38,437 bases of DNA from Bacteroidia bacterium (GTDB taxonomy: Bacteria; Bacteroidota; Bacteroidia; Flavobacteriales; Flavobacteriaceae): positions 1 to 38,437 of the forward strand of contig JAUIIU010000025.1 of assembly GCA_030431695.1 (NCBI GenBank), read 5' to 3'. The notes below the pieces were generated by a model. It did not search any database. It was not told where the DNA came from and saw only the letters and a list, made by a program, of their open reading frames with translations. Shown here piece by piece: positions 1-8,587 of this stretch; position 1 is the stretch's first letter; every line of letters starts with the position of its first letter. A program made the position numbers and the translations under genes.

Positions 1-233
1 AGCTCTTCGGATAGTGAATCCCCTGCCAGTTTAATTTCCCTCGGTGTGGTCTTAATGACCTCCAGCGTCACACCATCAAATAATTCGGTGTATTTATGGA
101 TCGCCTTGTCGCCTTTCGACCTTACTTCGGAAAATATCTCGTTCACCGTTTGCTCGATGTCATCCAGGGTTCGGGAAGGTCGGGAAAGTATTTCGGGCCA
201 CTGATCGGGTTTAGGATATGTGTATCGTTTCAT
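1..233 (-). CDS. hisD: histidinol dehydrogenase, N-terminal part
   Basis: The reverse strand from 233 reads an open frame beginning MKRYTYPKPDQWPEILSRP and continuing to the window edge (about 77 codons), so the C-terminal ~350 residues lie outside. HisD oxidises L-histidinol to histidine in two NAD-dependent steps, the last steps of histidine synthesis in the cytoplasm. The segment with VRSKGDKAIHKYTELFDGV matches the usual HisD N-terminal region (a repeated 'V..GD.AL..YT..FDGV' pattern). It starts 11 bases after the hisG stop, which fits the second gene of a his operon. It is too short and too untracked to show the zinc or NAD sites. Identification rests on the N-terminal pattern plus the neighbouring hisG. 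Confidence 0.88.
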   Translation of the reverse strand, partial: MKRYTYPKPDQWPEILSRPSRTLDDIEQTVNEIFSEVRSKGDKAIHKYTELFDGVTLEVIKTTPREIKLAGDSLSEE

Positions 234-244
234 AGCCAGATAAT

Positions 245-1099
245 TTAAAGCACCATTTTTTCTATCGGACAAACCAGGATACCTTCGGCACCGACACCTT
301 TCAAACTATCGATCACCTCCCAGAATTCGTCCTGGCGGACCACGGAGTGAATACTGCTCCAGCCTTCTTCTGCTAAAGGAATTACCGTAGGACTCTTCAT
401 TCCGGGCAGCAGTTCGATAATTGCATCCAATTGTTCATTTGGTGCATTCAGCAGTACATACCTGAAATCTCTGCCTTTGAGCACCGATTGTATCCTGAAC
501 CTGAATCGGTTCAGGACCTCTATCACCCCGGAAGGCATGAGTGGAGACGCAGCGAGTACCGCTTCGCTCTCCATGATCACTTCCACTTCCTTGAGGTTGT
601 TCTTGAATAATGTGCTGCCACTACTTACAATATCACAGATCGCATCAGCCAGGCCGATATTTGGTGCGATCTCTACACTTCCGTTGATAATGTGAAGTTC
701 GGCATTGACCCCCTGCTCATTGAGGTATTTTTGCGTGGTCACCGGGTATGAAGTCGCGATTCGCTTACCTTCCAGGTCCTTGACCGTATCGTACTCGAAC
801 AGTTTTGACACCGCCAGTGAAACGCGGCATTTTGAGAATCCCAGGTTTTCCAGCACCTGTATGTCTTCACCCTTTTCAACAAGAAGGTTCTCACCAATCA
901 CGGCACAGTCCACCACCCCGTCCTTGAGATACTGCGGAATATCACCGTTCCGGAGGTAGTAGATCTCCAGTGGAAAGTTCTTTGCCGACGCTTTTAGCTG
1001 ATCCCTGCCGTTATCTATCGATATTCCGCAGTCCTTGAGGAGTTTCAGCGACTCGTCATGTAGTCGTCCCGCTTTTTGAATTGCAATTTTTAGTTTCAT
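245..1099 (-). CDS. hisG: ATP phosphoribosyltransferase, long form
   Basis: HisG condenses ATP and PRPP, the first and feedback-controlled step of histidine synthesis. The 284-residue length and the C-terminal part (about residues 205-284, ending EGILVCPIEKMVL) correspond to the long form with an ACT-like regulatory domain that binds histidine, so a separate HisZ is not expected. Visible family motifs are the N-terminal KIAIQKAGRLHDESLKLL, the GVVDCAVIGENLL segment, and the PRPP-binding loop ADAICDIVSSGSTL near residue 150-165. It is the first structural gene of a leftward his operon, followed after 11 bases by hisD, and preceded by a His-rich leader peptide and attenuator, so it is probably controlled by attenuation as well as allosterically. 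Confidence 0.97.
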   Translation of the reverse strand: MKLKIAIQKAGRLHDESLKLLKDCGISIDNGRDQLKASAKNFPLEIYYLRNGDIPQYLKDGVVDCAVIGENLLVEKGEDIQVLENLGFSKCRVSLAVSKLFEYDTVKDLEGKRIATSYPVTTQKYLNEQGVNAELHIINGSVEIAPNIGLADAICDIVSSGSTLFKNNLKEVEVIMESEAVLAASPLMPSGVIEVLNRFRFRIQSVLKGRDFRYVLLNAPNEQLDAIIELLPGMKSPTVIPLAEEGWSSIHSVVRQDEFWEVIDSLKGVGAEGILVCPIEKMVL

Positions 1100-1118
1100 A
1101 GTAATTGATTCGTTTTAA

Positions 1119-1150
1119 TAAAAAAACCCGTTTGAGATGCTCAAACGGGT
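1119..1150 (-). terminator. his operon attenuator (intrinsic terminator)
   Basis: A perfect 11-bp stem with a 3-base loop lies at 1126-1150 (ACCCGTTTGAG / CTCAAACGGGT). Read on the reverse strand it is followed by a run of seven T at 1126-1120. This is an intrinsic terminator placed between the His-rich leader peptide (stop at 1181) and the hisG start (1099). Its position makes it the attenuator of the his operon: stalling at the leader His codons would favour an alternative upstream fold. I did not resolve the antiterminator pairing by eye. Confidence 0.9.
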
Positions 1151-1180
1151 CCGATATATTGAATACAACGCAATACCATA

Positions 1181-1237
1181 TCACCTCGCGTGAACGTGGA
1201 AATTGATATGATGATGATGTTGTTGTTGATACGTCAT
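1181..1237 (-). CDS. hisL: his operon leader peptide
   Basis: The reverse strand from 1237 encodes an 18-residue peptide, MTYQQQHHHHINFHVHAR, followed by TGA. Six of 18 residues are histidine, four of them consecutive. It ends 31 bases before the terminator stem and 81 bases upstream of hisG. This is the classic arrangement for ribosome-mediated attenuation: scarcity of charged tRNA-His stalls translation in the His run, blocks formation of the terminator and lets transcription enter hisG. The symbol follows the enterobacterial name; the peptide itself shares only its composition with those leaders. It is far below normal gene-finder size limits and would usually be missed. Confidence 0.9.
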   Translation of the reverse strand: MTYQQQHHHHINFHVHAR

Positions 1238-1294
1238 TACATGACAATATTACTAATTTTTTGTTTACTATTATGTGAAAAACATATTAATTTA

Positions 1295-1328
1295 TTGAAA
1301 AATATGTAGCAATAATTTTATAGATTTG
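1295..1328 (+). promoter_or_regulatory. Bacteroidota-type promoter for the OmpA operon
   Basis: TTG at 1295-1297 and an exact TAnnTTTG box (TAGATTTG) at 1321-1328, separated by 23 bases. Transcription would begin near 1335, which places the ATG at 1383 after a ~48-base leader and argues against the earlier in-frame TTG at 1326, which lies inside the box. Confidence 0.6.
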
Positions 1329-1382
1329 AGTGAATCCCAGTTAAATTCTTTAAAGCCTTATTATACAGATCGTAACCTCACA

Positions 1383-2390
1383 ATGAAGAACTTTTTGATC
1401 GCCTTTTTAGTGTTCCTGATATGGTCATTTTTTGGGCTTTGGCTGTATTCCTGGCTTCAACCGGACGATTCTGTCGCGGGAGACACAACTGAGATAAAAC
1501 TTGAAAAGGGTGACCAATTGAGTGATGTACCGAAGGTAGATACTCCTTTGGATGTCACTACGAATCCGATCATCACCGCCAACGACACGGTTTCCATTGC
1601 CGAAGCCTATAAAGAGGAGATCGATTCTGCTCCTTCTATAGGATTAAAGGCCGTAGGCGAATCCGGGGATATCATTTTTCGCTATCCTGAAGGATTTACC
1701 ATTGTAAAGAATTCGCCAATTGTTGATGTTCCGTCGGACTTAGTTGATTTTAAATATAAACTGAACACTTACGTGCTTGAGCACCCGGATACAGAGCTAC
1801 ACATTACTTCGCAATACAGCCCCAGTGAGATAATCGATTCTCCAAACCTGGGAGTGAAAAGAGGGCGTGAGGTAAAGCAAATACTTCTTGGGATGGGGAT
1901 TCCTTCGGAACGAATCGTGATCAAACCCTTTATTACGCAGATTCCTTTTGAAACGGACGACAGTTACAGGCATAGCTTTTCGTTTGCGTTCAAACCCATC
2001 AACGAAGAACGTATCAGTGCTTTGAAGAAGAGCATCCCGGAAACGCGCACGGTATATCCCGAATTCTCGTACCAGGGAATCATGGTCAATGCCGAACTCA
2101 ATGCGCTTCAGAAGGATGTTTCAGAAATAATAAAAGAGAATCCGAACCTGTTGATCGAAGTAGTGGGACATACAGACAATGTGGGCAATGCGATCGACAA
2201 TTACCGAAAAGGATTGGAGTACGCACAGCAATTGAGATGGTTCCTCGTGAATAAATCGGGGATCGACAAAAACAGGATAACTGCTGCCTCTAAAGGAGAA
2301 TCTGAACCCATCGCTGGGAATGGTACCACAAAAGGTCGTAACTTGAACCGCAGATTAGAGGTGAAATTTTATTTAGACGCCAATGACTAG
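1383..2390 (+). CDS. membrane-anchored OmpA-family protein
   Basis: A 335-residue protein with an uncleaved-looking N-terminal membrane segment (MKNFLIAFLVFLIWSFFGLWLYSWL) followed by a linker and two OmpA-like regions. The first (about 100-215) is diverged; the second (about 225-335) is a clear OmpA C domain, with VVGHTDNVGNAIDNYRKGLEYAQ and NLNRRLEVKF, the peptidoglycan-binding TD..G...N...L...RA..V and N.R..I patterns. It probably tethers the envelope to peptidoglycan. The frame is open from a TTG at 1326, but that codon sits in the promoter box, so the ATG at 1383 is preferred. The stop overlaps the next start by 8 bases, so the two genes are translationally coupled. Confidence 0.85.
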   Translation: MKNFLIAFLVFLIWSFFGLWLYSWLQPDDSVAGDTTEIKLEKGDQLSDVPKVDTPLDVTTNPIITANDTVSIAEAYKEEIDSAPSIGLKAVGESGDIIFRYPEGFTIVKNSPIVDVPSDLVDFKYKLNTYVLEHPDTELHITSQYSPSEIIDSPNLGVKRGREVKQILLGMGIPSERIVIKPFITQIPFETDDSYRHSFSFAFKPINEERISALKKSIPETRTVYPEFSYQGIMVNAELNALQKDVSEIIKENPNLLIEVVGHTDNVGNAIDNYRKGLEYAQQLRWFLVNKSGIDKNRITAASKGESEPIAGNGTTKGRNLNRRLEVKFYLDAND

Positions 2391-3036
2391 CATTACCGAA
2401 TTCATACAGGAATTACCCAACTATACAGGTATTTTCATCCTCATGCTGAGCACCTTCCTGATAGGTTATTTCGCGGCATCCTGGTTTCAGAAGAACAAGT
2501 ATAAAAAGATCATCGCGCGTCTGAAAAAAGAGTTAAACCGCCTGAAAACCCCGGTTAAGAGTAAACCTGCTGATATCGATACCATATTTTCAGAAATGAA
2601 ACCACGAATCATCGAGGTCGTTAAGCAAACCCGTGAAGACCTGGAGGACGAAGAGGAAAAAGCGGAAGAAATAATTGAAGATGTAGAGGAAGAAATCGAG
2701 GAGGTAGAGGAATTTCAGCAAACAACGCCTCCCGAAACCATTGCCGAGCGAGCCAGGACTACTTTTGTGAACTACACCATTGATAAACCCGAACTCGACT
2801 TCGACAGTTTTGGGTATGCAGACCACGACCAAAAGGACGATCTCACCAAGATCATGGGTATTGGGCCGTACATCGAGCAAAAACTTAACGAGATCGGTAT
2901 CTGTAATTATAGCCAGATCAGTAGATTCAAAGATTCGGATATCAGAATCATTACCGAACTCATCGACTTCTTCCCCGGTCGTATAGAACGCGATAACTGG
3001 GTTGGACAAGCAAAAGCTCTAAGTAAAGTGTACTAG
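2383..3036 (+). CDS. membrane-anchored helix-hairpin-helix protein
   Basis: A 217-residue protein. Residues ~15-33 form a membrane helix (GIFILMLSTFLIGYFAASW), residues ~36-55 are basic, and ~78-113 form a very acidic, probably coiled-coil stretch rich in E and D. The C-terminal ~70 residues (DDLTKIMGIGPYIEQKLNEIGICNYSQIS...) resemble the helix-hairpin-helix domain often annotated 'flap endonuclease-1-like 5' DNA nuclease', with the GIGPxxExKLxxxGI signature. No nuclease active site is visible; the HHH fold alone may bind DNA or protein. The gene overlaps the upstream OmpA-type gene by 8 bases and ends one base before the symporter gene, so it belongs to a three-gene operon. A direct role for the trio is not evident. 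Confidence 0.8.
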   Translation: MTSITEFIQELPNYTGIFILMLSTFLIGYFAASWFQKNKYKKIIARLKKELNRLKTPVKSKPADIDTIFSEMKPRIIEVVKQTREDLEDEEEKAEEIIEDVEEEIEEVEEFQQTTPPETIAERARTTFVNYTIDKPELDFDSFGYADHDQKDDLTKIMGIGPYIEQKLNEIGICNYSQISRFKDSDIRIITELIDFFPGRIERDNWVGQAKALSKVY

Positions 3037-3037
3037 C

Positions 3038-4765
3038 ATGCAACTGGAAATCCTGGACTGGGCGCTAATACTGTCCTTTTTCGCCATCTTCATCGTGATC
3101 GGGATCGTTGCCGCAAAACGATCCGGCAGGAATACCAAGGAATTTTTCCTTTCAGGGCGTAATATGCCCTGGTGGCTTTTGGGTATATCCATGGTAGCTA
3201 CAACTTTCGCTGCAGATACGCCCAATTTTGTGGCCGGTGTAATACGAGAGGACGGTGTTTATGGAAACTGGATCTGGTGGAGTTTCCTGCTTACCGGTAT
3301 GCTTACCGTTTTCTTTTATTCCAAACTATGGAGGCGCAGCGGTATTACTACCGACCTGGAGTTCTACGAACTGAGGTATAGTGGTAAATCGGCAGCATTT
3401 CTCCGGGGATTCCGTGCGATCTACCTGGGCGTATTCTTTAATATCGTTATCATGGCAAATGTCTGCCTGGCTGCGATCAAGATCGGTCACGTGATGTTTG
3501 GCTTCAGTGCAACGCAGACCTTACTAATATCTTCCGTAGTGACAGTTATCTACTCTGCATTTGGGGGATTGCGCAGTGTACTGCTAACCGATTTCATACA
3601 GTTCATCGTAGCAATGGTGGGAAGTGTATGGGCTGCGATATTCATTGTGAATCACAAGGATGTTGGAGGATTATCGAATTTATTGTCGGTACCGGAAGTT
3701 GCTTCGAAAACAGCCATGCTCCCGGATTTCACCAATATGGAAGTATTGATCCCTCTACTTATCGTACCCCTGGCCGTTCAGTGGTGGAGTGTCTGGTATC
3801 CTGGTGCCGAACCCGGTGGCGGCGGCTACATTGCTCAAAGAATGCTAGCGGCAAAGGATGAGAAACACGCCTCCTGGGCAGTATTATTCTTCAATTTTGC
3901 TCATTATGCCCTTCGGCCCTGGCCATGGATCATCATCGGACTGGCATCCATCATCGTATTCCCAAACCTGGACAGCCTTGCACAGGCATTCCCGGACCTG
4001 GATCCTTCCTTTGTTCGAAACGATCTCTCCTACCCTGCTATGTTGACGTTACTGCCTGCCGGATTACTCGGAATAGTAATCTCGTCTCTAATAGCTGCAT
4101 TTATGAGTACGATCTCCACACATCTTAACTGGGGTAGTTCGTATGTGGTCAATGATTTTTACAAGCGCTTCCTAAAGCCGAAAGCTTCCGATAAGGAACA
4201 GGTACTGGTAGGAAGAATTTCCACGGTGATCATGATGCTACTGGCGGCGCTACTTGCGACCATACTTGAAGAAGCCAGGGACGCGTTCAACCTGTTGTTA
4301 CAAATTGGCGCTGGAACCGGACTCCTCTTCATCCTGAGATGGTTCTGGCGACGCATCAATCCTTACAGCGAGATCGCTGCCATGGTGATCTCCTTCCTGA
4401 TCGCACTTTTCTTCTTTGTTAATGGAAAGATGGAAAACCCTTTATTCGAAATGGCATCCCACTGGCAACTGGTAACGGGTGTGGTCGTAACGACCATCGG
4501 TTGGTTGATTGTGACCATGCTAACCAAACCCACCGATGCTAAGACGCTCGAGAATTTTGAGGCCCTGATCTTTGAGAAAGAATCTAAATTCAAAGGGTTC
4601 GGCACAAAGATACTCGCCTTCTTTGCTGGGATCATCGGGGTGTACTCTTTCCTGTTCGCAACAGGGAATTTCATCTATGGGGAATATTCCGAAGGGATCA
4701 TTCTAACAGCCATAGCCCTTCTCTGCACCTTCCTCATCTTTAAGTTCTGGAACCGATCGAAATAA
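3038..4765 (+). CDS. sodium:solute symporter family transporter
   Basis: A 575-residue polytopic inner membrane protein with about 13-15 hydrophobic segments, of the sodium/solute symporter (SSS) family. Typical features are the N-terminal SGRNTKEFFLSGRNMPWWLLGISMVATTF, matching the family's 'FFLAGR.M.WW..G.S..A' signature, and the GGLRSVLLTDFIQF segment around residue 170-190, matching the SSS 'GG..AV..TD..Q' signature. It imports a small solute using the sodium gradient. The substrate cannot be read from the sequence; sugars, nucleosides, amino acids and sialic acid are all carried by members. The ATG at 3038 follows the previous stop after one base, and a hairpin terminator follows the gene. 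Confidence 0.9.
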   Translation: MQLEILDWALILSFFAIFIVIGIVAAKRSGRNTKEFFLSGRNMPWWLLGISMVATTFAADTPNFVAGVIREDGVYGNWIWWSFLLTGMLTVFFYSKLWRRSGITTDLEFYELRYSGKSAAFLRGFRAIYLGVFFNIVIMANVCLAAIKIGHVMFGFSATQTLLISSVVTVIYSAFGGLRSVLLTDFIQFIVAMVGSVWAAIFIVNHKDVGGLSNLLSVPEVASKTAMLPDFTNMEVLIPLLIVPLAVQWWSVWYPGAEPGGGGYIAQRMLAAKDEKHASWAVLFFNFAHYALRPWPWIIIGLASIIVFPNLDSLAQAFPDLDPSFVRNDLSYPAMLTLLPAGLLGIVISSLIAAFMSTISTHLNWGSSYVVNDFYKRFLKPKASDKEQVLVGRISTVIMMLLAALLATILEEARDAFNLLLQIGAGTGLLFILRWFWRRINPYSEIAAMVISFLIALFFFVNGKMENPLFEMASHWQLVTGVVVTTIGWLIVTMLTKPTDAKTLENFEALIFEKESKFKGFGTKILAFFAGIIGVYSFLFATGNFIYGEYSEGIILTAIALLCTFLIFKFWNRSK

Positions 4766-4780
4766 ATAGCAGCATAAAAA

Positions 4781-4811
4781 ATGGCCCCGATTTCGGAGCC
4801 ATCATATTTTT
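4781..4811. terminator. bidirectional intrinsic terminator
   Basis: Imperfect hairpin at 4781-4802 (ATGGCCCCGA...TCGGAGCCAT, one mismatch) flanked by an A run on the left and a T run (4806-4811) on the right. It lies between the convergent symporter and SPFH genes and can serve both. Confidence 0.8.
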
Positions 4812-4828
4812 CAATATTAATACTGCGC

Positions 4829-5644
4829 TTACTGGTTGCCAAGTATAATTGGCAGTCCGCTATCCCCGGATCCTATTACGATCACCTTACTGTTAGGTGA
4901 TTCGGCAAGTTTGGTGGTTGCCTCAATACCTTTGTCCTGGAGGATCTTATCTGTTAGTGACGCACTTAGAATGCGGTTCGCATCTGCCTTACCTTGAGCT
5001 TCAATGATTTGCCGCTCTGCTTCTTTCTGTGCAGTTACTAGTCGGAATTCATATTCCAGCGACTCCTGCTCCTGCTTCAGTTTACGCTCGATCGCATCTT
5101 TAATAGTTGGAGGTAACGACACATCGCGCACCAGTATTTCGTTCAGCTGTATATATTGGTTTTCCACTATTTTGGAAGTTTCCTTAAAGATTTCCTCCTG
5201 GATAGCGTCCCGCTTGCTGGAGTACAATTGTTCCGGAGTATAGCGACCTACTACGCTTCTTGCAGCGGATCGAATGGCAGGCTGAAGTACCCGCTGAAGA
5301 TAACTTTCACTCTTTTCTTTGTGAAGTCTTCCCAGGTTGTTGTATTCCGGCTGATACCAAGCTGAAGCATCAATCTGAATTTCAAGACCATTGCTTGATA
5401 GTACTTTCAGTTTTTCGAAAATCTCCTGCTGTCTCACTTCGTAAACGATCACATCGTTCCATGGTGCCACCAGGTGAAATCCTTCTCCCAACGGTGGTTC
5501 ATCTATAACCACACCGCCGCCGAAAGTTCGGTAGAGCACCCCTGCCTCACCGGAACCTATGGTAACGGCCGATTTGGCGAAAAGGATGATCACGACAATA
5601 AGTATAATGATTAAAGGAATCCCAATTTTTGGTAATTTGTCCAT
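4829..5644 (-). CDS. prohibitin-family (SPFH/Band 7) membrane protein
   Basis: A 271-residue protein with one N-terminal membrane helix (about residues 8-28, IGIPLIIILIVVIILFAKSAV), then an SPFH domain beginning VTIGSGEAGVLYRTFGGGV and a C-terminal helical stretch rich in E, K, Q and R (about 190-245) typical of prohibitin/stomatin oligomerisation. Such proteins form ring scaffolds in the inner membrane and often hold membrane proteases; the partner is not seen here. It is 15 bases downstream of the VWA-domain protein gene in the same direction and probably cotranscribed with fabG. Prohibitin rather than HflK/HflC is suggested by length and by the motif RSAARSVVGRYTPEQLYSSKRD. Confidence 0.9.
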   Translation of the reverse strand: MDKLPKIGIPLIIILIVVIILFAKSAVTIGSGEAGVLYRTFGGGVVIDEPPLGEGFHLVAPWNDVIVYEVRQQEIFEKLKVLSSNGLEIQIDASAWYQPEYNNLGRLHKEKSESYLQRVLQPAIRSAARSVVGRYTPEQLYSSKRDAIQEEIFKETSKIVENQYIQLNEILVRDVSLPPTIKDAIERKLKQEQESLEYEFRLVTAQKEAERQIIEAQGKADANRILSASLTDKILQDKGIEATTKLAESPNSKVIVIGSGDSGLPIILGNQ

Positions 5645-5659
5645 TGTTATCTTGTTTAG

Positions 5660-7693
5660 TTATATAAGTCCGTTATACTTTCTGATAAACCACTCCAGGC
5701 TCAAAAGAAAAGCTATAAGCCCGAGCAGGTATTTCCAGTCGATTAAAGGTACGACTTTTTGTTCGCTTTTCTGAACGGCTACATACCGTTCATCACCAAG
5801 CAATGTATTAATCAATTGCTCACTTTCAGTAGCAAAGTACGCCATTCCGGAAGTATTAGTCGCCAGTCGCTGAAGTTTTGTTACGTCGGCATTGAGAAAC
5901 TGCTGCTCGACGTTGAACTCCAGTATGGTGAAGTTTCCGCTGCGGGTCACGGACTCGTCCCTTACCGATACCGTATAACTGTATTCACCTGCAGGGAGAC
6001 TATTCAAATCTACCTCGTAAAAATTCGATCTCAGCAACATGGGGAAACTGCGCTGTTCGTTTGTTTCTGAATTGGTCACTGTCATCGAAACCGACGCCCT
6101 GGGATCGAAAACATAGTTGTTATCGAAGTACTGGGCAGCGATCTTTATAGGGTCGTTGTTGTAATAAAAGGTCTCACCGGACACTTCCAGCCTGCTACGG
6201 CGTTTTGTTGAAGCAAGGTACTGCACCAGCCTCCCGATGAAATCGTCGAAGGATTCAAATCCGCCTGATTCCAGGTAGGCCCGGGCCCTCCATTTCCAGA
6301 ATCCTTCTCCATCCCAGATTGCACTCCGGACCCCGTTCAGTTCCATGGTAGCCAGCATCGGGCTCCCGGTTGAAAAACCATCTATGGCCTGGTCTAGTAT
6401 CGATTCATGAGGTATAAGCACTTCCAACGCACCAAAACCGGTCTTCAGAGGCGGAAAATTGTCGAAACCTATGTCATCCACTGCGAAGGTGCCATAATTT
6501 AAATTAAGAGTGGCAGTAGAACTTTCCGTTTGGAAAGAACTCTCCTTCTGCACCTCCTGTTGAATGGAGTTGAGGAAATCCCAGTCGGTCTGGGTTCCTG
6601 TGATCGTCAATGTATTCTTCTTCAGCTTTTCAATCTCGCGATATACAGAAGCGAATGTGCCGTCCGGCTGGTAAAGGACGATCAGTTGATGGTCATTCAA
6701 CAAAGAAACGGCATCATTGGGCTTTTCAAACCTAACCGTTCGTTGTTCATTGGATGTGATCGACTTTCGAAGTACCCCCAGGTCGGGATGGATAATTTTA
6801 CTAACAACCAGCACATTGGTGGCCTGGTCGATAACCTCCACCGCAAACTGCTTGGAGTTGTTTGTTTTGTTCTTCTCCTCTTCTAATGGAAGTATCCGGG
6901 CACGATAACGCTGTAAACCAACACTATTTGCATGCAGCGTAAAAGACAAGGTCCTGGTATTGTCCAACTCACTGAAATTTACATTTTCCCGATATACCGT
7001 AGCGTCGCCCTGCGTGACTACAAACTGACTACTAACAGCCGAACTACCACTGTAGACAAGGACCGCCTCTACCGGGAACTGGTTCTTGAGGAACGCATAC
7101 CGATTGGTGTTGAGCTGTTCGATCTTAAGATCCGTATACTTCGTAGAATCACCCAGGATCACCGGGTAGATCTGATTCCCGAAGTCGGTCACCCCAAATT
7201 CGTAGTCATTTCCCAGGGTCTGGTTACCATCCGTGAGCAGTACGGTTGGAGCAATTTCATTCTTAAAGACCGATTTTACTGAATTCAGCGCCTGGCCTAT
7301 ATTCGTATTATTTTCTGAAAAGCTGAGGGAGTCTGCATTACCAACCTTTGTTCCGAAGGAAAAGAAACGAACGTCAAACTTGTCATTCAGATCGGAATTC
7401 TCCCTAAGAAGTTCTACCAGGGAACGCACATTATCCTGCTGGCCCAATTCAGTCACAGAGCCAGAATTATCTACCAAAACCGGTAGTTTCGGCTTTTCAA
7501 CATTGTAGGTTTCACTTCTGAATTTCGGGTTGATGATCAGAAGCAGCAGTGCGAATAAACTCAGGAAGCGCAGCAGTCCGAATATCCACCGAAGTCTCCC
7601 CGATTCCCTTGCCTTGTACCCATACATAAAAACAGCCACCGCAAAGGCGATCACGGCGGCGATGATAATATAAAGTACGGTCTCTGCAGCCAT
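5660..7693 (-). CDS. VWA-domain membrane protein
   Basis: A 677-residue protein with two N-terminal membrane helices (about 5-26 and 36-56), a large extracytoplasmic part and a final membrane helix (about 653-670, KYLLGLIAFLLSLEWFI). A von Willebrand A domain starts near residue 70: VLVDNSGSV gives the MIDAS DxSxS at D75, S77, S79, and TVLLTDGNQTLG supplies the later TDG. Similar three-helix VWA proteins in Bacteroidota carry a hidden glutamine-amidotransferase-like fold and a late beta-sandwich domain (here about 510-600), but no catalytic residues are evident. It probably assembles envelope complexes; the exact role is unknown. It lies 8 bases after fabG and 15 bases before the SPFH gene. 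Confidence 0.8.
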   Translation of the reverse strand: MAAETVLYIIIAAVIAFAVAVFMYGYKARESGRLRWIFGLLRFLSLFALLLLIINPKFRSETYNVEKPKLPVLVDNSGSVTELGQQDNVRSLVELLRENSDLNDKFDVRFFSFGTKVGNADSLSFSENNTNIGQALNSVKSVFKNEIAPTVLLTDGNQTLGNDYEFGVTDFGNQIYPVILGDSTKYTDLKIEQLNTNRYAFLKNQFPVEAVLVYSGSSAVSSQFVVTQGDATVYRENVNFSELDNTRTLSFTLHANSVGLQRYRARILPLEEEKNKTNNSKQFAVEVIDQATNVLVVSKIIHPDLGVLRKSITSNEQRTVRFEKPNDAVSLLNDHQLIVLYQPDGTFASVYREIEKLKKNTLTITGTQTDWDFLNSIQQEVQKESSFQTESSTATLNLNYGTFAVDDIGFDNFPPLKTGFGALEVLIPHESILDQAIDGFSTGSPMLATMELNGVRSAIWDGEGFWKWRARAYLESGGFESFDDFIGRLVQYLASTKRRSRLEVSGETFYYNNDPIKIAAQYFDNNYVFDPRASVSMTVTNSETNEQRSFPMLLRSNFYEVDLNSLPAGEYSYTVSVRDESVTRSGNFTILEFNVEQQFLNADVTKLQRLATNTSGMAYFATESEQLINTLLGDERYVAVQKSEQKVVPLIDWKYLLGLIAFLLSLEWFIRKYNGLI

Positions 7694-7701
7694 AGGTTAA
7701 T

Positions 7702-8448
7702 TTAGGTCAGCATCCCTCCATCCACATTTAGTACCTGTCCGGTAACATAGGAAGAAAGGTCGCTTCCGAGATAAACGCATGCATTGGCGATATCCTCCGG
7801 CGTACCTCCGCGCTTAAGCGGAATGGCCTCGCGCCATCCCTGGACGACAGCCTCATCCAGTTGTCCGGTCATTTCGGTCTCGATAAAACCGGGAGCGATT
7901 GCGTTACATCTGATGTCCCTGGATCCAAGTTCCAGCGCTACCGATTTGGTAAAACCAAGTATGCCTGCCTTGGAAGCGGCATAGTTCGTCTGCCCCGCGT
8001 TTCCTTTTACACCAACCACGGAACTCATATTTATTATGGAACCTTTGCGTTGCTTCAGCATGGCTCTTTGTACGGCCTTGGTCATATTGAAAACCGACTT
8101 CAGGTTCACTTCGATCACTTTGTCAAAGTCCTCTTCGGAAATTCGCATCAGCAGGTTGTCCTTGGTGATCCCGGCATTATTAACGAGTATATCGATACTC
8201 CCGAACTCCTCCAAAACGGCTGCGGCCAGTTCCTGGGCTTCATCGAAGCTTGCTGCATTGCTTTGGTAAGCCTTTACTTTAACACCCTCTTTAGCTGCTT
8301 CCTCGGCAATGGCCTCGGCAGACTCCCTGGACGAATTGTACGTAAACGCGACATTTGCACCATGCCTGGCAAAAGTTTCAACAATTCCCTTACCAATACC
8401 CCGGCTTCCACCGGTAACAATTGCGGTCTTTCCTTCTAGTAATTTCAT
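7702..8448 (-). CDS. fabG: 3-oxoacyl-[acyl-carrier-protein] reductase
   Basis: A 248-residue short-chain dehydrogenase that reduces 3-oxoacyl-ACP with NADPH in each round of fatty acid elongation. The Rossmann motif is GGSRGIG (13-19), NNAG is at 90-93, and the catalytic triad is S143, Y156, K160 in SSVVGVKGNAGQTNYAASK; the C-terminus NVDGGM is typical of FabG. The frame is open 22 codons further upstream, but the start MKLLEGKTAIVTGG at 8448 gives the standard family length and is preferred. It heads a reverse operon with the VWA and SPFH genes and diverges from the S9 peptidase gene across 139 bases. Confidence 0.96.
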   Translation of the reverse strand: MKLLEGKTAIVTGGSRGIGKGIVETFARHGANVAFTYNSSRESAEAIAEEAAKEGVKVKAYQSNAASFDEAQELAAAVLEEFGSIDILVNNAGITKDNLLMRISEEDFDKVIEVNLKSVFNMTKAVQRAMLKQRKGSIINMSSVVGVKGNAGQTNYAASKAGILGFTKSVALELGSRDIRCNAIAPGFIETEMTGQLDEAVVQGWREAIPLKRGGTPEDIANACVYLGSDLSSYVTGQVLNVDGGMLT

Positions 8449-8587
8449 TATGTGATCTGATTGGTTATTTGAATGACTAAGATAACAAGATAATATGCTT
8501 GCCCCCAACATCACGGGTAATTATTTATTCAACATAAATTTTCAGAATATGTTGTATCTTAAGCACTTGCAATTTAAAAACGAACTT

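Noticed and set aside
1056-1247. 63-codon reverse frame overlapping the hisG start
   Set aside because: It runs through the attenuator hairpin and leader region; the His-rich 18-codon leader in another frame explains the region better.
1326-1382. Upstream TTG start of the OmpA-type protein
   Set aside because: The codon lies in the -7 promoter box and would add residues before the membrane helix; ATG 1383 fits better.
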